The notes below the pieces were generated by a model that had not been told where the DNA came from, did no database searches, and worked only from the letters and a program-made list of their open reading frames with translations. From assembly GCA_012274205.1 (NCBI GenBank), contig JAAOZY010000072.1, positions 1 to 10,950 of the forward strand: a stretch of 10,950 nt of DNA, written 5' to 3'. The position numbers were made by a program, and so were the translations under genes. This document shows, piece after piece, positions 1 to 5,515 of the stretch; position 1 is the stretch's first letter; the number at the start of each line of letters is the position of its first letter. This DNA comes from Betaproteobacteria bacterium (lineage in GTDB: Bacteria > Pseudomonadota > Gammaproteobacteria > Burkholderiales > SG8-39).

Positions 1-752
1 AGCCCAGCTACCAGGCCGAGGCGCGGAATTATGCCGCGCATATCCTGAAGACCAAGCCGGATGCCAAGATCGCCGTGCTCTACCAGAACGACGACTACGG
101 CAAGGACTACCTTAAGGGCTTCGAAGACGGGCTCGGCGCGAAAGCCAAGACCATGATCATCGCCAAAGCCTCCTACGAAACCAGCGACCCGACCATAGAT
201 TCGCAGATCGTGCAGCTGCAGGGCTCGGGCGCGAACGTGTTCTTCAACATCACCACGCCGAAATTCGCGGCGCAGGCGATCCGCAAGGCCTACGATATCG
301 GCTGGAAACCGGTGCAGTATCTGAACAGCGTCTCCGCGTCCATCGGCTCGGTGTTGACGCCCGCCGGCCTGGAAAAATCGACCGGCATCATCTCCGCCAC
401 CTACCTCAAGGATCCGCAGGATCTGGAATGGGCGAATGACAAGGGCATGAACGATTGGCGCGACTTCATGAAGAAATATTATCCCGACGGCAAGCTGACG
501 GACGTCTTCAACGTGTCCGGTTACGGCGCGGCGCAGACCCTGGTGCAGGTGCTGAAACAGTGTGGTGACAACCTCACGCGCGAGAACGTGATGAAACAGG
601 CGGCGAACCTGAAGAATTTCGATCTCAACGTGCTCCTGCCGGGGATCAAGATCAACACCAGCCCCACCGATTTTGCGCCGATCGAGGCGGAGCAGCTCGC
701 CCGCTTCGACGGCAAGGAATGGATACGTTTTGGCGAGATCATAGGCAGGTAG
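1..752 (+). CDS. ABC transporter substrate-binding protein, branched-chain amino-acid type (LivK-like), 5' end missing
   Basis: The frame is open from the window edge (first full codon at base 3) to TAG at 750-752, giving 250 C-terminal residues of a protein of about 400. It begins PSYQAEARNYAAHIL, which matches the middle of the complete neighbour downstream (PNYQTEASIYARHIL), so about 150 residues including the signal peptide lie outside. Recognisable Peripla_BP_6 features are the lobe-2 stretch DAKIAVLYQNDDYGKDYL, SGANVFFNITTPKFAAQAIR, and the closing RFDGKEWIRFGEIIGR. The family consists of periplasmic receptors that bind branched-chain amino acids or other small carboxylates/amides and hand them to a LivHMGF-type permease; the ligand cannot be read from sequence. 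It is a close paralogue of the next gene, consistent with tandem duplication. No permease or ATPase gene is in the window. Confidence 0.9.
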   Translation, partial: PSYQAEARNYAAHILKTKPDAKIAVLYQNDDYGKDYLKGFEDGLGAKAKTMIIAKASYETSDPTIDSQIVQLQGSGANVFFNITTPKFAAQAIRKAYDIGWKPVQYLNSVSASIGSVLTPAGLEKSTGIISATYLKDPQDLEWANDKGMNDWRDFMKKYYPDGKLTDVFNVSGYGAAQTLVQVLKQCGDNLTRENVMKQAANLKNFDLNVLLPGIKINTSPTDFAPIEAEQLARFDGKEWIRFGEIIGR

Positions 753-762
753 CAGGCTTGCA

Positions 763-809
763 GCGGCGGCGCATCGGGTTCGTGCCTGCGCGAGCCCGAT
801 GCGCGCCGC
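763..809 (+). other. long GC-rich hairpin between the two binding-protein genes
   Basis: Bases 769-782 (GCGCATCGGGTTCG) pair with 791-804 (CGAGCCCGATGCGC): 14 pairs, one of them G-U, with an 8-nt loop. Across a single bulged base (768), five more pairs join 763-767 to 805-809. The stem starts 11 nt after the first gene's stop codon. It is followed by GCTTTCGGCG, not a T-run, so a classical intrinsic terminator is doubtful. A transcript-stabilising or partial-termination hairpin that sets the ratio of the two binding proteins is an inference. A weak -10-like GATAAT at 819-824 follows, without a recognisable -35. Confidence 0.6.
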
Positions 810-869
810 GCTTTCGGCGATAATGACGGCCCAGGCAAGCAAGCCCGCCTGACTAGCTGCAGGGCCTTC

Positions 870-2075
870 ATGACCGACTATCGTTTTCTGCGCTTAGCTG
901 CGCTTGTTCTTTTCGTACTTGCAGCGCCGGCACTGGCGCAAATAAAGTACGACCCCGGTGCGTCCGACAGCGCAATCAAGATCGGCAACACCATTCCCTA
1001 CAGCGGCCCGGCTTCGGCCTACGGCACCATCGGCAAGGCGGAGGCCGCGTACTTCAGGATGATCAACGACGCGGGCGGCATCCGCGGCCGCAAGATCGAA
1101 TTCATCAGCCTGGACGACGGCTACAGCCCGCCGAAAACGGTGGAAATGGTGCGGCGCCTGGTCGAGCAGGACCAGGTGCTGTTCATGTTCAATCCCCTCG
1201 GCGCCCCGACCAACGCGGCGATCCACAAGTACCTGAACGCGAAAAAGGTACCGCAGCTGTTCGTCGCCTCCGGCGCGAGCAAGTGGGGCGATCCGCAGCA
1301 CTTCCCCTGGACCATGGGCGGGCAGCCCAATTATCAGACCGAGGCTTCGATCTACGCCCGGCACATCCTGCAGACCCGGCCGGATGCGAAGATCGCTGTG
1401 CTCTACCAGAACGACGATTACGGCAAGGACTACCTCACGGGATTCGAAAATGGCTTGGGCGCGAGGGCGCAGACCATGATCGTCGCCAAGCTTTCCTATG
1501 AGACCAGCGATCCGACGGTCGATTCGCAGCTGGTGCAGCTGAAAGCCTCGGGTGCGGACGTATTCCTGAACATCACGACGCCGAAGTTCGCGGCGATGGC
1601 GATACGCGGCGCCTACGACACCGGCTGGCGCCCGGTTCAATACCTCAACGCTGTGTCGTCTTCGGTCGGATCGGTGTTGATCCCGGCCGGGGCGGACAAG
1701 TCGCTGGGCCTGATCACCGCGGCCTATCTGAAGGATCCAAGCGACAAACAATGGGAGAACGACCCGGCGATCAGGCGTTGGCGCGCGTTCATGCAGAAGT
1801 ATTACCCGGAAGGCAGCCAGACCGACAGCCTCAATGTGTATGCTTACGCGCTGGCGCAGATCCTGGTGCAGGTATTGAATCAGGCCGGTGACGATCTGAC
1901 GCGCGCGAACGTGATGCGCCAGGCGGCCAATCTGAAGCATGTGCAACTCGATGTCGCCCTGCCCGGGGTCACCGTCAATACCGCTGCCGACGATTACTTT
2001 CCGTTCGAGGCCATGCGCCTGCAGCGATTCGACGGCAGGCAGTGGGTATTGTTCGGCGAGGTGATCGGCAGGTAG
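870..2075 (+). CDS. ABC transporter substrate-binding protein, branched-chain amino-acid type (LivK-like), complete
   Basis: A 401-residue secreted binding protein, normal length for the Peripla_BP_6 family. Residues 1-23 form a signal peptide (basic start, hydrophobic LRLAALVLFVLAAPALA, predicted cleavage after ALA-23). The mature protein starts QIKYDPGASDSAIKIGN; then come TIPYSGPASAYG (lobe 1), YFRMINDAGGIRGRKIEF (61-78), FVASGASKWGD (131-141) and the lobe-2 stretch IAVLYQNDDYGKDYL. The start is ATG at 870, preceded by a modest AGGG. The C-terminal 250 residues align nearly gap-free with the truncated gene upstream, with most positions identical, so the pair is a tandem duplication. It would deliver branched-chain amino acids or related ligands to a Liv-type permease encoded elsewhere. 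It should not be called the urea receptor UrtA merely because urease genes follow: the sequence reads as the general Liv group, and no urtBCDE genes are adjacent. Confidence 0.92.
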   Translation: MTDYRFLRLAALVLFVLAAPALAQIKYDPGASDSAIKIGNTIPYSGPASAYGTIGKAEAAYFRMINDAGGIRGRKIEFISLDDGYSPPKTVEMVRRLVEQDQVLFMFNPLGAPTNAAIHKYLNAKKVPQLFVASGASKWGDPQHFPWTMGGQPNYQTEASIYARHILQTRPDAKIAVLYQNDDYGKDYLTGFENGLGARAQTMIVAKLSYETSDPTVDSQLVQLKASGADVFLNITTPKFAAMAIRGAYDTGWRPVQYLNAVSSSVGSVLIPAGADKSLGLITAAYLKDPSDKQWENDPAIRRWRAFMQKYYPEGSQTDSLNVYAYALAQILVQVLNQAGDDLTRANVMRQAANLKHVQLDVALPGVTVNTAADDYFPFEAMRLQRFDGRQWVLFGEVIGR

Positions 2076-2107
2076 GTGACGCGGCCGGTTCATGCCCTGG
2101 AGCCGCC

Positions 2108-2175
2108 AACAAAAGGCATTTTGTCAGCGGCTGACTTAGGGGAGCACGCGGGCAGGTCTCCCCTCGTTTTGTTAC
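2108..2175 (-). repeat. dispersed intergenic element, copy A (short form), doubling as a terminator-like structure
   Basis: Read on the minus strand, this begins AACAAAACGAGGGGA directly at the nickel permease stop codon. It ends with CTCCCCT (2144-2138), 13 nt, ACAAAATG (2124-2117), 2 nt, TTTTGTT (2114-2108). The same two ends, with the same 13-nt and 2-nt spacings, occur at 6520-6633 in a longer copy on the other strand. Internally, ACAAAA (2109-2114) and TTTTGT (2119-2124) form a 6-bp hairpin, and AGGGGAG/CTCCCCT forms another. Its place just 3' of a gene, pointing the same way as the gene, suggests termination or 3'-end protection; that role is inferred. Confidence 0.55.
2138..2173 (+). 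terminator. probable intrinsic terminator of the binding-protein genes
   Basis: AGGGGAG (2138-2144) pairs perfectly with CTCCCCT (2158-2164) across a 13-nt loop, and CGTTTTGTT follows at 2165-2173. A 7-bp GC-rich stem with a short T-rich tract is a plausible Rho-independent terminator for plus-strand transcription from the second binding-protein gene, whose stop is 60 nt upstream. It lies inside copy A of the dispersed element, so the element may have provided it. Confidence 0.55.
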
Positions 2176-3014
2176 AGATCCTTAGGTGCTAGGGCGCGGG
2201 CGGGGGCCGGCGCGAGGCGCAGGCCGATGAGGAAGCTGAGCCCGACGATCGCGGTCGCGGCACAGCCGAGCAGCAGTTCGTGCCCCGCGGTGTGGCCGGC
2301 GAAGCCGGGATAGAGCAGCCGCGCCAGCCCGTAGCTGCCCACCAGCAGCGACAAGCCGGCGATGGCCAGGCCCATGGCGCGCGATGCGATCAGTGCGCGG
2401 CGGTCGGCGCGCGCGAGCAAGCGGGCGGCGAACAATCCGTTCGCGCCGTCCGTCGTCATCATGCCGAGCATGAACGCGACCCCGAGCACGAGCGCGAAAC
2501 CCCAGCCGGACAGGCTCGAGGCGGTGAGCGAAAACAGCGCCACCTGGCTCACGGTGTCGAATGACAGCGCGAACAGCGCGCCGACCGCGGCGATCAGCGC
2601 CGGATGGCCGACATGCACAATGCGCCCCAGCAGCCGGCCCTTCAGTCCAACCGGCGCCACGACCTCCCCGGGCGCCGCGGTGAACACGCTGTTGAGGTTG
2701 AGCAGGCCCAGTGCGTAGAGAAAACCGATCGAAACCCAGGCGCCGAGCGCTTCCAGCCAGGCCGGCGTTTCCCACTGCCGCGCCAGCAGGCTCACGCCGA
2801 TCGCGACCAGGATCACGATGGCTCCGTGGCCCGCGGAAAACAGGAAGCCCGACCAGCGCGCCAGGCGCGGATTGCGCGCCGCATTGCTGCGCGCGATCCC
2901 GTCTATGGTGGCGAGATGGTCCGGGTCCATGCCGTGGCGCAGCCCCAGCGCGTACACCACCGCCAGCAGCGCCATCCAGTCGTTGGGAAGCTGGCTCAAA
3001 TCGTGCGGATTCAC
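2172..3014 (-). CDS. NiCoT-family nickel (nickel/cobalt) permease
   Basis: A 280-residue polytopic inner-membrane protein. It carries a variant of the NiCoT signature RHAxDADHI, here RHGMDPDHLATID at residues 26-38. The family's other conserved helices follow in order: FSAGHGAIV (59-67), FALSFDTVSQVAL (148-160) and GMMTTDGANG (184-193). These His/Asp residues are known in the family to bind Ni2+ or Co2+ for proton-driven uptake. The start is GTG at 3014-3012, sharing four bases (GTGA) with the ureG stop; AGGGG stands 8 nt upstream inside ureG. This indicates translational coupling, and with ureFG adjacent the metal is most likely nickel for urease. The open frame continues upstream antiparallel-free through ureG, but that extension is a shadow in another frame. 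The RHGMDPDH variant departs from textbook HoxN/NixA, so the exact subfamily is uncertain. Confidence 0.85.
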   Translation of the reverse strand: MNPHDLSQLPNDWMALLAVVYALGLRHGMDPDHLATIDGIARSNAARNPRLARWSGFLFSAGHGAIVILVAIGVSLLARQWETPAWLEALGAWVSIGFLYALGLLNLNSVFTAAPGEVVAPVGLKGRLLGRIVHVGHPALIAAVGALFALSFDTVSQVALFSLTASSLSGWGFALVLGVAFMLGMMTTDGANGLFAARLLARADRRALIASRAMGLAIAGLSLLVGSYGLARLLYPGFAGHTAGHELLLGCAATAIVGLSFLIGLRLAPAPARALAPKDL

Positions 3015-3652
3015 TGCATCAGCCCCTGGCGCCGGATGAAGTCGATCACCACATCGAGGCCCTGCCCGGTCTTGAGGTTGGTGAACACGAACGGGCGTTC
3101 GCCGCGCATCTTCTTCGCGTCGCGCGCCATCACTTCGAGCGAAGCGCCGACCATCGGCGCGAGATCGATCTTGTTGATCACCAGCAGGTCGGACTTGATG
3201 ATGCCCGGACCGCCCTTGCGCGGTATCTTGTCGCCGGCGGCGACGTCGATCACATACAGCGTGAGGTCGGACAGCTCGGGACTGAACGTGGCGGCGAGGT
3301 TGTCGCCGCCGGACTCGATGAACACCATGTCGAGATCGCCGAAGCGCGCGTTCAGGCGCGCCACCGCCTCGAGGTTGATCGAGGCGTCCTCGCGGATCGC
3401 GGTATGCGGGCAGCCCCCGGTCTCGACGCCGAGTATGCGCTCGGGCGCGAGCGCGCCGTTCTTCACCAGGAACTGCGCATCCTCCTCGGTGTAGATGTCG
3501 TTGGTGACTACGCCGAGCTTGAAGGTGTCGCGCAGCGCGCGGCACAGCGACAGGGTAAGGGCGGTCTTGCCCGAGCCCACCGGGCCGCCGATGCCTACGC
3601 GCAGCGGATTGGCGGCCTGCGCCCCGGCCTTCTTTGCTTGCGACTTGCTCAT
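3011..3652 (-). CDS. ureG: urease accessory GTPase UreG
   Basis: A 213-residue SIMIBI-class GTPase, close to the usual UreG length. It has a P-loop in VGIGGPVGSGKTAL (GPVGSGKT, 23-30), NDIYTEEDAQF (51-61), the metal-binding CPH motif in ETGGCPHTAIRED (C81, H83), FIESGGDNLAATFSPELSD (111-129) and the guanine-specificity NKID (160-163). UreG hydrolyses GTP to drive nickel transfer into apo-urease within the UreD-F-G complex and receives nickel from UreE. ATG at 3652 is chosen because GGAGG stands 11 nt upstream and MSKSQAKKAGAQAANPLRVGIGG fits UreG N-termini; a TTG start at 3757 would add 35 residues overlapping ureF. It follows ureF after 29 nt and overlaps the nickel permease start. Confidence 0.95.
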   Translation of the reverse strand: MSKSQAKKAGAQAANPLRVGIGGPVGSGKTALTLSLCRALRDTFKLGVVTNDIYTEEDAQFLVKNGALAPERILGVETGGCPHTAIREDASINLEAVARLNARFGDLDMVFIESGGDNLAATFSPELSDLTLYVIDVAAGDKIPRKGGPGIIKSDLLVINKIDLAPMVGASLEVMARDAKKMRGERPFVFTNLKTGQGLDVVIDFIRRQGLMQ

Positions 3653-3681
3653 GCGCTGCGTTTCCTCCGGGAACGGAACAT
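3649..3681 (-). other. 10-codon mini-ORF bridging the ureF stop and the ureG start
   Basis: Directly after the ureF TGA (3684-3682) an ATG opens MFRSRRKRSA, ending in a TGA that overlaps the ureG ATG (ATGA at 3652-3649). The ureG SD lies inside it. It could let ribosomes leaving ureF run on to ureG. It is probably a by-product of the 15-bp duplication here, and no evidence of a functional peptide exists. Confidence 0.3.
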
Positions 3682-3695
3682 TCAGGAACGGAACA
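3670..3695. repeat. 15-bp tandem duplication at the ureF/ureG junction
   Basis: GGAACGGAACA at 3670-3680 is repeated exactly at 3685-3695, with TTCA between, a period of 15 bp (five codons). On the coding strand it places two copies of TGTTCCGTTCC on either side of the ureF stop codon, so the C-terminal LFRS is echoed by the untranslated MFRS reading right after it. Confidence 0.75.
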
Positions 3696-4437
3696 GACGG
3701 CTGTATTGGGTCTCGTGCCGGCTGCACAGTATCGCAAGCCCCGGCGCGTAATTGCACAGGTCCGCGTCGGCGCGCGCGCCGGCCTCATCGGCGATGCCGG
3801 GCAGCAGCGCCGCCAGCGCGAGCAGCAGGCGCTGGCCGTCGGTCTGGCCCAGCGGCACCGATTTCAGCGCCGCCATGACCTGATTCTCCAGCCAGGCCCA
3901 CAGATAGGCGATCAGCGCACTGCGCGCCGGAATCTGCCATTGCACTACGGCGAAGGTGAAAGCGGCAGGGAAAGTGATGTCGTCGACGCTGCGCAGCTGC
4001 GCCAGCGCGGCGTCGCCGAAATCGCCGATTTCGAGCAGCAGGCGCTGCAGCGAATAGCCCATCTGCAGCGTTTCGGCGCGCAGTTCGGCGCTCTCGCGCG
4101 TAGTGCGAAACAATTCGTTCCAGTCCGCCACACGCCCGCTATCGGCGTCGGACCAGGCGCCACGCAGGCGCCACCATACCGGCGCCTCCAGCCGCGCCAC
4201 GGAATAGGCGAGCACTTCGCCGATCCAGCGGCCGGCGCCCGCGGCATCGCGCACGACGCCGGCGTCGACCGCCGCTTCCAGTCCCTGCGAATAGCTGTAG
4301 GCGCCGACCGGCAGGCTGGGGCTGGCAAGCTGCAGCAGCCGCGCCAGTGCGAGCCCGGTGCCGGTGGCCGGGCCGCTTGCGCGAGCGCTGCTGCTGCGAG
4401 ATTTCCGGGATGCGCCCCGGCCGTGTTCGGTCGTCAA
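3682..4437 (-). CDS. ureF: urease accessory protein UreF
   Basis: UreF is the all-helical urease accessory protein that joins UreD and UreG on apo-urease and gates nickel insertion. Family landmarks are clear: ALARLLQLASPSLPVGAYSYSQGLEAAV near the N-terminus, ENQVMAALKSVPLGQTDGQRLL, and the C-terminal PGLAILCSRHETQYSRLFRS. The start is uncertain. No ATG lies in frame near the conserved region. TTG at 4437-4435 (reading LTTEHGRGAS) gives 251 residues, about 20-30 more than usual, with only a weak upstream SD. Farther upstream in-frame starts are ATG at 4587 and GTG at 4716, both giving arginine-rich extensions unlike UreF. It is the first gene of ureF-ureG-nickel permease and diverges from the signalling operon at 4677. 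In a typical cluster ureF follows ureE directly; here ureE lies 5.6 kb away. Confidence 0.9.
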   Translation of the reverse strand: MTTEHGRGASRKSRSSSARASGPATGTGLALARLLQLASPSLPVGAYSYSQGLEAAVDAGVVRDAAGAGRWIGEVLAYSVARLEAPVWWRLRGAWSDADSGRVADWNELFRTTRESAELRAETLQMGYSLQRLLLEIGDFGDAALAQLRSVDDITFPAAFTFAVVQWQIPARSALIAYLWAWLENQVMAALKSVPLGQTDGQRLLLALAALLPGIADEAGARADADLCNYAPGLAILCSRHETQYSRLFRS

Positions 4438-4562
4438 AGGATCGCCATTTGGAGCAATAGTCTCGGTGCCGCCGCGCCCTGTCGCACGCTGGCGGCAACA
4501 ACGCCATTCTATTGGATGCGCGGCGCTGAAACGAGCCCTATTTGCGCGCCGCGCCCCTGCCG

Positions 4563-4571
4563 CCGGTCGTC
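4563..4571 (+). promoter_or_regulatory. AlgR-box-like motif 1
   Basis: CCGGTCGTC matches 8 of 9 bases of the AlgR core site CCGTTCGTC known from Pseudomonas. It lies 106 bp upstream of the operon that encodes a LytTR (AlgR-class) regulator. The match is suggestive only, as the motif is short and the region GC-rich. Confidence 0.3.
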
Positions 4572-4598
4572 CGGTGCAGCGTTTCATCCGGCGAAATC

Positions 4599-4617
4599 CG
4601 CAGTTCGTCGCAGTTCG
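4599..4617 (+). promoter_or_regulatory. AlgR-box-like tandem repeat (motif 2)
   Basis: CGCAGTTCG occurs twice, at 4599-4607 and 4609-4617, a 10-bp period that puts both copies on the same face of the helix. The first copy reads CAGTTCGTC, 8 of 9 bases of the AlgR core CCGTTCGTC. A direct repeat just upstream of a LytTR-regulator operon fits autoregulation; LytTR proteins commonly bind direct repeats, though often with wider spacing. Confidence 0.4.
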
Positions 4618-4659
4618 CTGGCCGGGCGCGGGTGCGCCGCGGAAACTGGCTCCATCGCA

Positions 4660-4668
4660 AACGAACGG
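4660..4668 (-). promoter_or_regulatory. AlgR-box-like motif 3, overlapping the SD
   Basis: On the minus strand this reads CCGTTCGTT, 8 of 9 bases of the AlgR core. It overlaps the first bases of the GGAGG ribosome-binding site of the gene at 4677, a position suited to repression, if it binds anything at all. Confidence 0.3.
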
Positions 4669-4676
4669 AGGTTTAC

Positions 4677-5198
4677 ATGCTGACGCAAATCCTGCTGCAA
4701 ATCCTGCGCGGAACACCGCTGTGGGTGTTGCCGCTGTTTATCGGTTTGATCGTGCTCGGCTGCCTGCAATCGAAGCCACGCGAGCTGACGCCGGCACGAC
4801 TGGCGATCCTGCCCGCGGCGCTTGGCCTGTTCTCGCTCGGCCGTGTCGTCGGCAGCTTCGGTCCGGAACCGCTGGTCCTCGCCGCGTGGATCGGCGGCGG
4901 CGCTGGCGCGCTGTTGCTCAACCGCGTGTGGAAACAGCCGGCCGGCGCGTACTGGTCGGCGGCGACCGGCAATTTCCATGTGCCGGGTAGCTGGGTGCCG
5001 CTCGCACTGATGATGGCCATGTTCTTCGCCCGGTACGCGCTTGCCGTGAGCCAGGCGATGGCACCGGTGCTGGTGCATGCCGCCGGCTTCAGGACGGCGG
5101 CCAGTTTCGGCCTTGGATTGCTCAGCGGCATTTTTCTCGCTCGCACGCTGTGGGTATGGGCGCAGCGCCCGGCGGTTCCTCTTTTCAATCGCGCATGA
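4677..5198 (+). CDS. polytopic membrane protein, DUF6622-like
   Basis: A 173-residue integral membrane protein with about five hydrophobic segments: PLWVLPLFIGLIVLGCL, LAILPAALGLFSLG, LVLAAWIGGGAGALLL, WVPLALMMAMFFARYALAV and SFGLGLLSGIFLARTLWVW. The overall look resembles the uncharacterised DUF6622 family of betaproteobacteria; that name is from memory and not checked. The start is ATG at 4677 with an excellent SD (GGAGG, 5-nt spacer). It is first in an operon with a 2TM-domain protein (17-nt gap), a histidine kinase and a LytTR regulator, so it may be a partner or target of that system. No catalytic motif is visible and its function is unknown. Confidence 0.88.
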   Translation: MLTQILLQILRGTPLWVLPLFIGLIVLGCLQSKPRELTPARLAILPAALGLFSLGRVVGSFGPEPLVLAAWIGGGAGALLLNRVWKQPAGAYWSAATGNFHVPGSWVPLALMMAMFFARYALAVSQAMAPVLVHAAGFRTAASFGLGLLSGIFLARTLWVWAQRPAVPLFNRA

Positions 5199-5215
5199 CT
5201 TCCAAAGGAATCATC

Positions 5216-5500
5216 ATGGAACAAACAGACCTCGTCCGCATCGCCCGCCGGCGCGCCGGCATGAAATTCGGTTTCTTCATCCACTTCGCCGTGTTCGTCG
5301 CGGTGAACACGCTGCTCTTCGCCATCAACCAGCGGACTACGCCGGGCTTCCTCTGGTCTGCGTTTCCGCTCGGCGGCTGGGCCGTCGGCCTCTGCATTCA
5401 TGGCCTTGCGGTATACTTATCGGGCACCGGGCTGCGCGAACGCATGGTCGAAGACGAGTTGCGCAAGCTGGAATCGCGACGCGTTCCGGGCGCGCGCTGA
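5216..5500 (+). CDS. 2TM-domain membrane protein
   Basis: A 94-residue protein matching the 2TM domain family (PF13239): a basic start (RIARRRAGMKFGFFIHF), a first helix FFIHFAVFVAVNTLLFAI, a short loop with a Trp, a second helix in PLGGWAVGLCIHGLAVYL, then a charged tail ERMVEDELRKLESRR. The conserved His in FFIHF and the GW..GL..HG pattern are typical. This domain often occurs beside or fused to LytS-type kinases and LytTR regulators, as here; its biochemical role is unknown. ATG at 5216 is preferred because AAAGGA stands 7 nt upstream; an earlier in-frame ATG at 5150 would overlap the preceding gene. It is followed by the kinase after 15 nt. Confidence 0.85.
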   Translation: MEQTDLVRIARRRAGMKFGFFIHFAVFVAVNTLLFAINQRTTPGFLWSAFPLGGWAVGLCIHGLAVYLSGTGLRERMVEDELRKLESRRVPGAR

Positions 5501-5515
5501 GCCTGCGGAGATCCA

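Larger units (their letters stand above)
4438..4676. promoter_or_regulatory. divergent intergenic region between ureF and the signalling operon
   Basis: This 239-bp region must hold the promoter for the plus-strand operon and probably one for ureFG-permease. On the minus strand TAGAAT near 4508-4513 could be a -10 box for ureF, but no good -35 stands 17 nt upstream. A clear SD (GGAGG, 4667-4671) stands 5 nt before the ATG at 4677. The right half is rich in AlgR-box-like motifs, annotated separately. Confidence 0.5.

Noticed and set aside
1..2075. Assignment of the binding proteins as the urea receptor UrtA because urease genes follow
   Set aside because: The sequences read as general Liv-type receptors, no urtBCDE genes are adjacent, and the urease genes are on the other strand beyond a terminator.
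894..2093. 399-codon open frame antisense to the second binding-protein gene
   Set aside because: A GC-rich antisense shadow: His/Arg/Val-rich translation, no SD, and the sense protein is a clear Peripla_BP_6 member.
3015..3788. Upstream two-thirds of a 538-residue open frame continuous with the nickel permease
   Set aside because: This part runs in another frame through ureG and the ureF end; its Arg/Gly/His-rich translation resembles no family, while ureG in the other frame is unmistakable.
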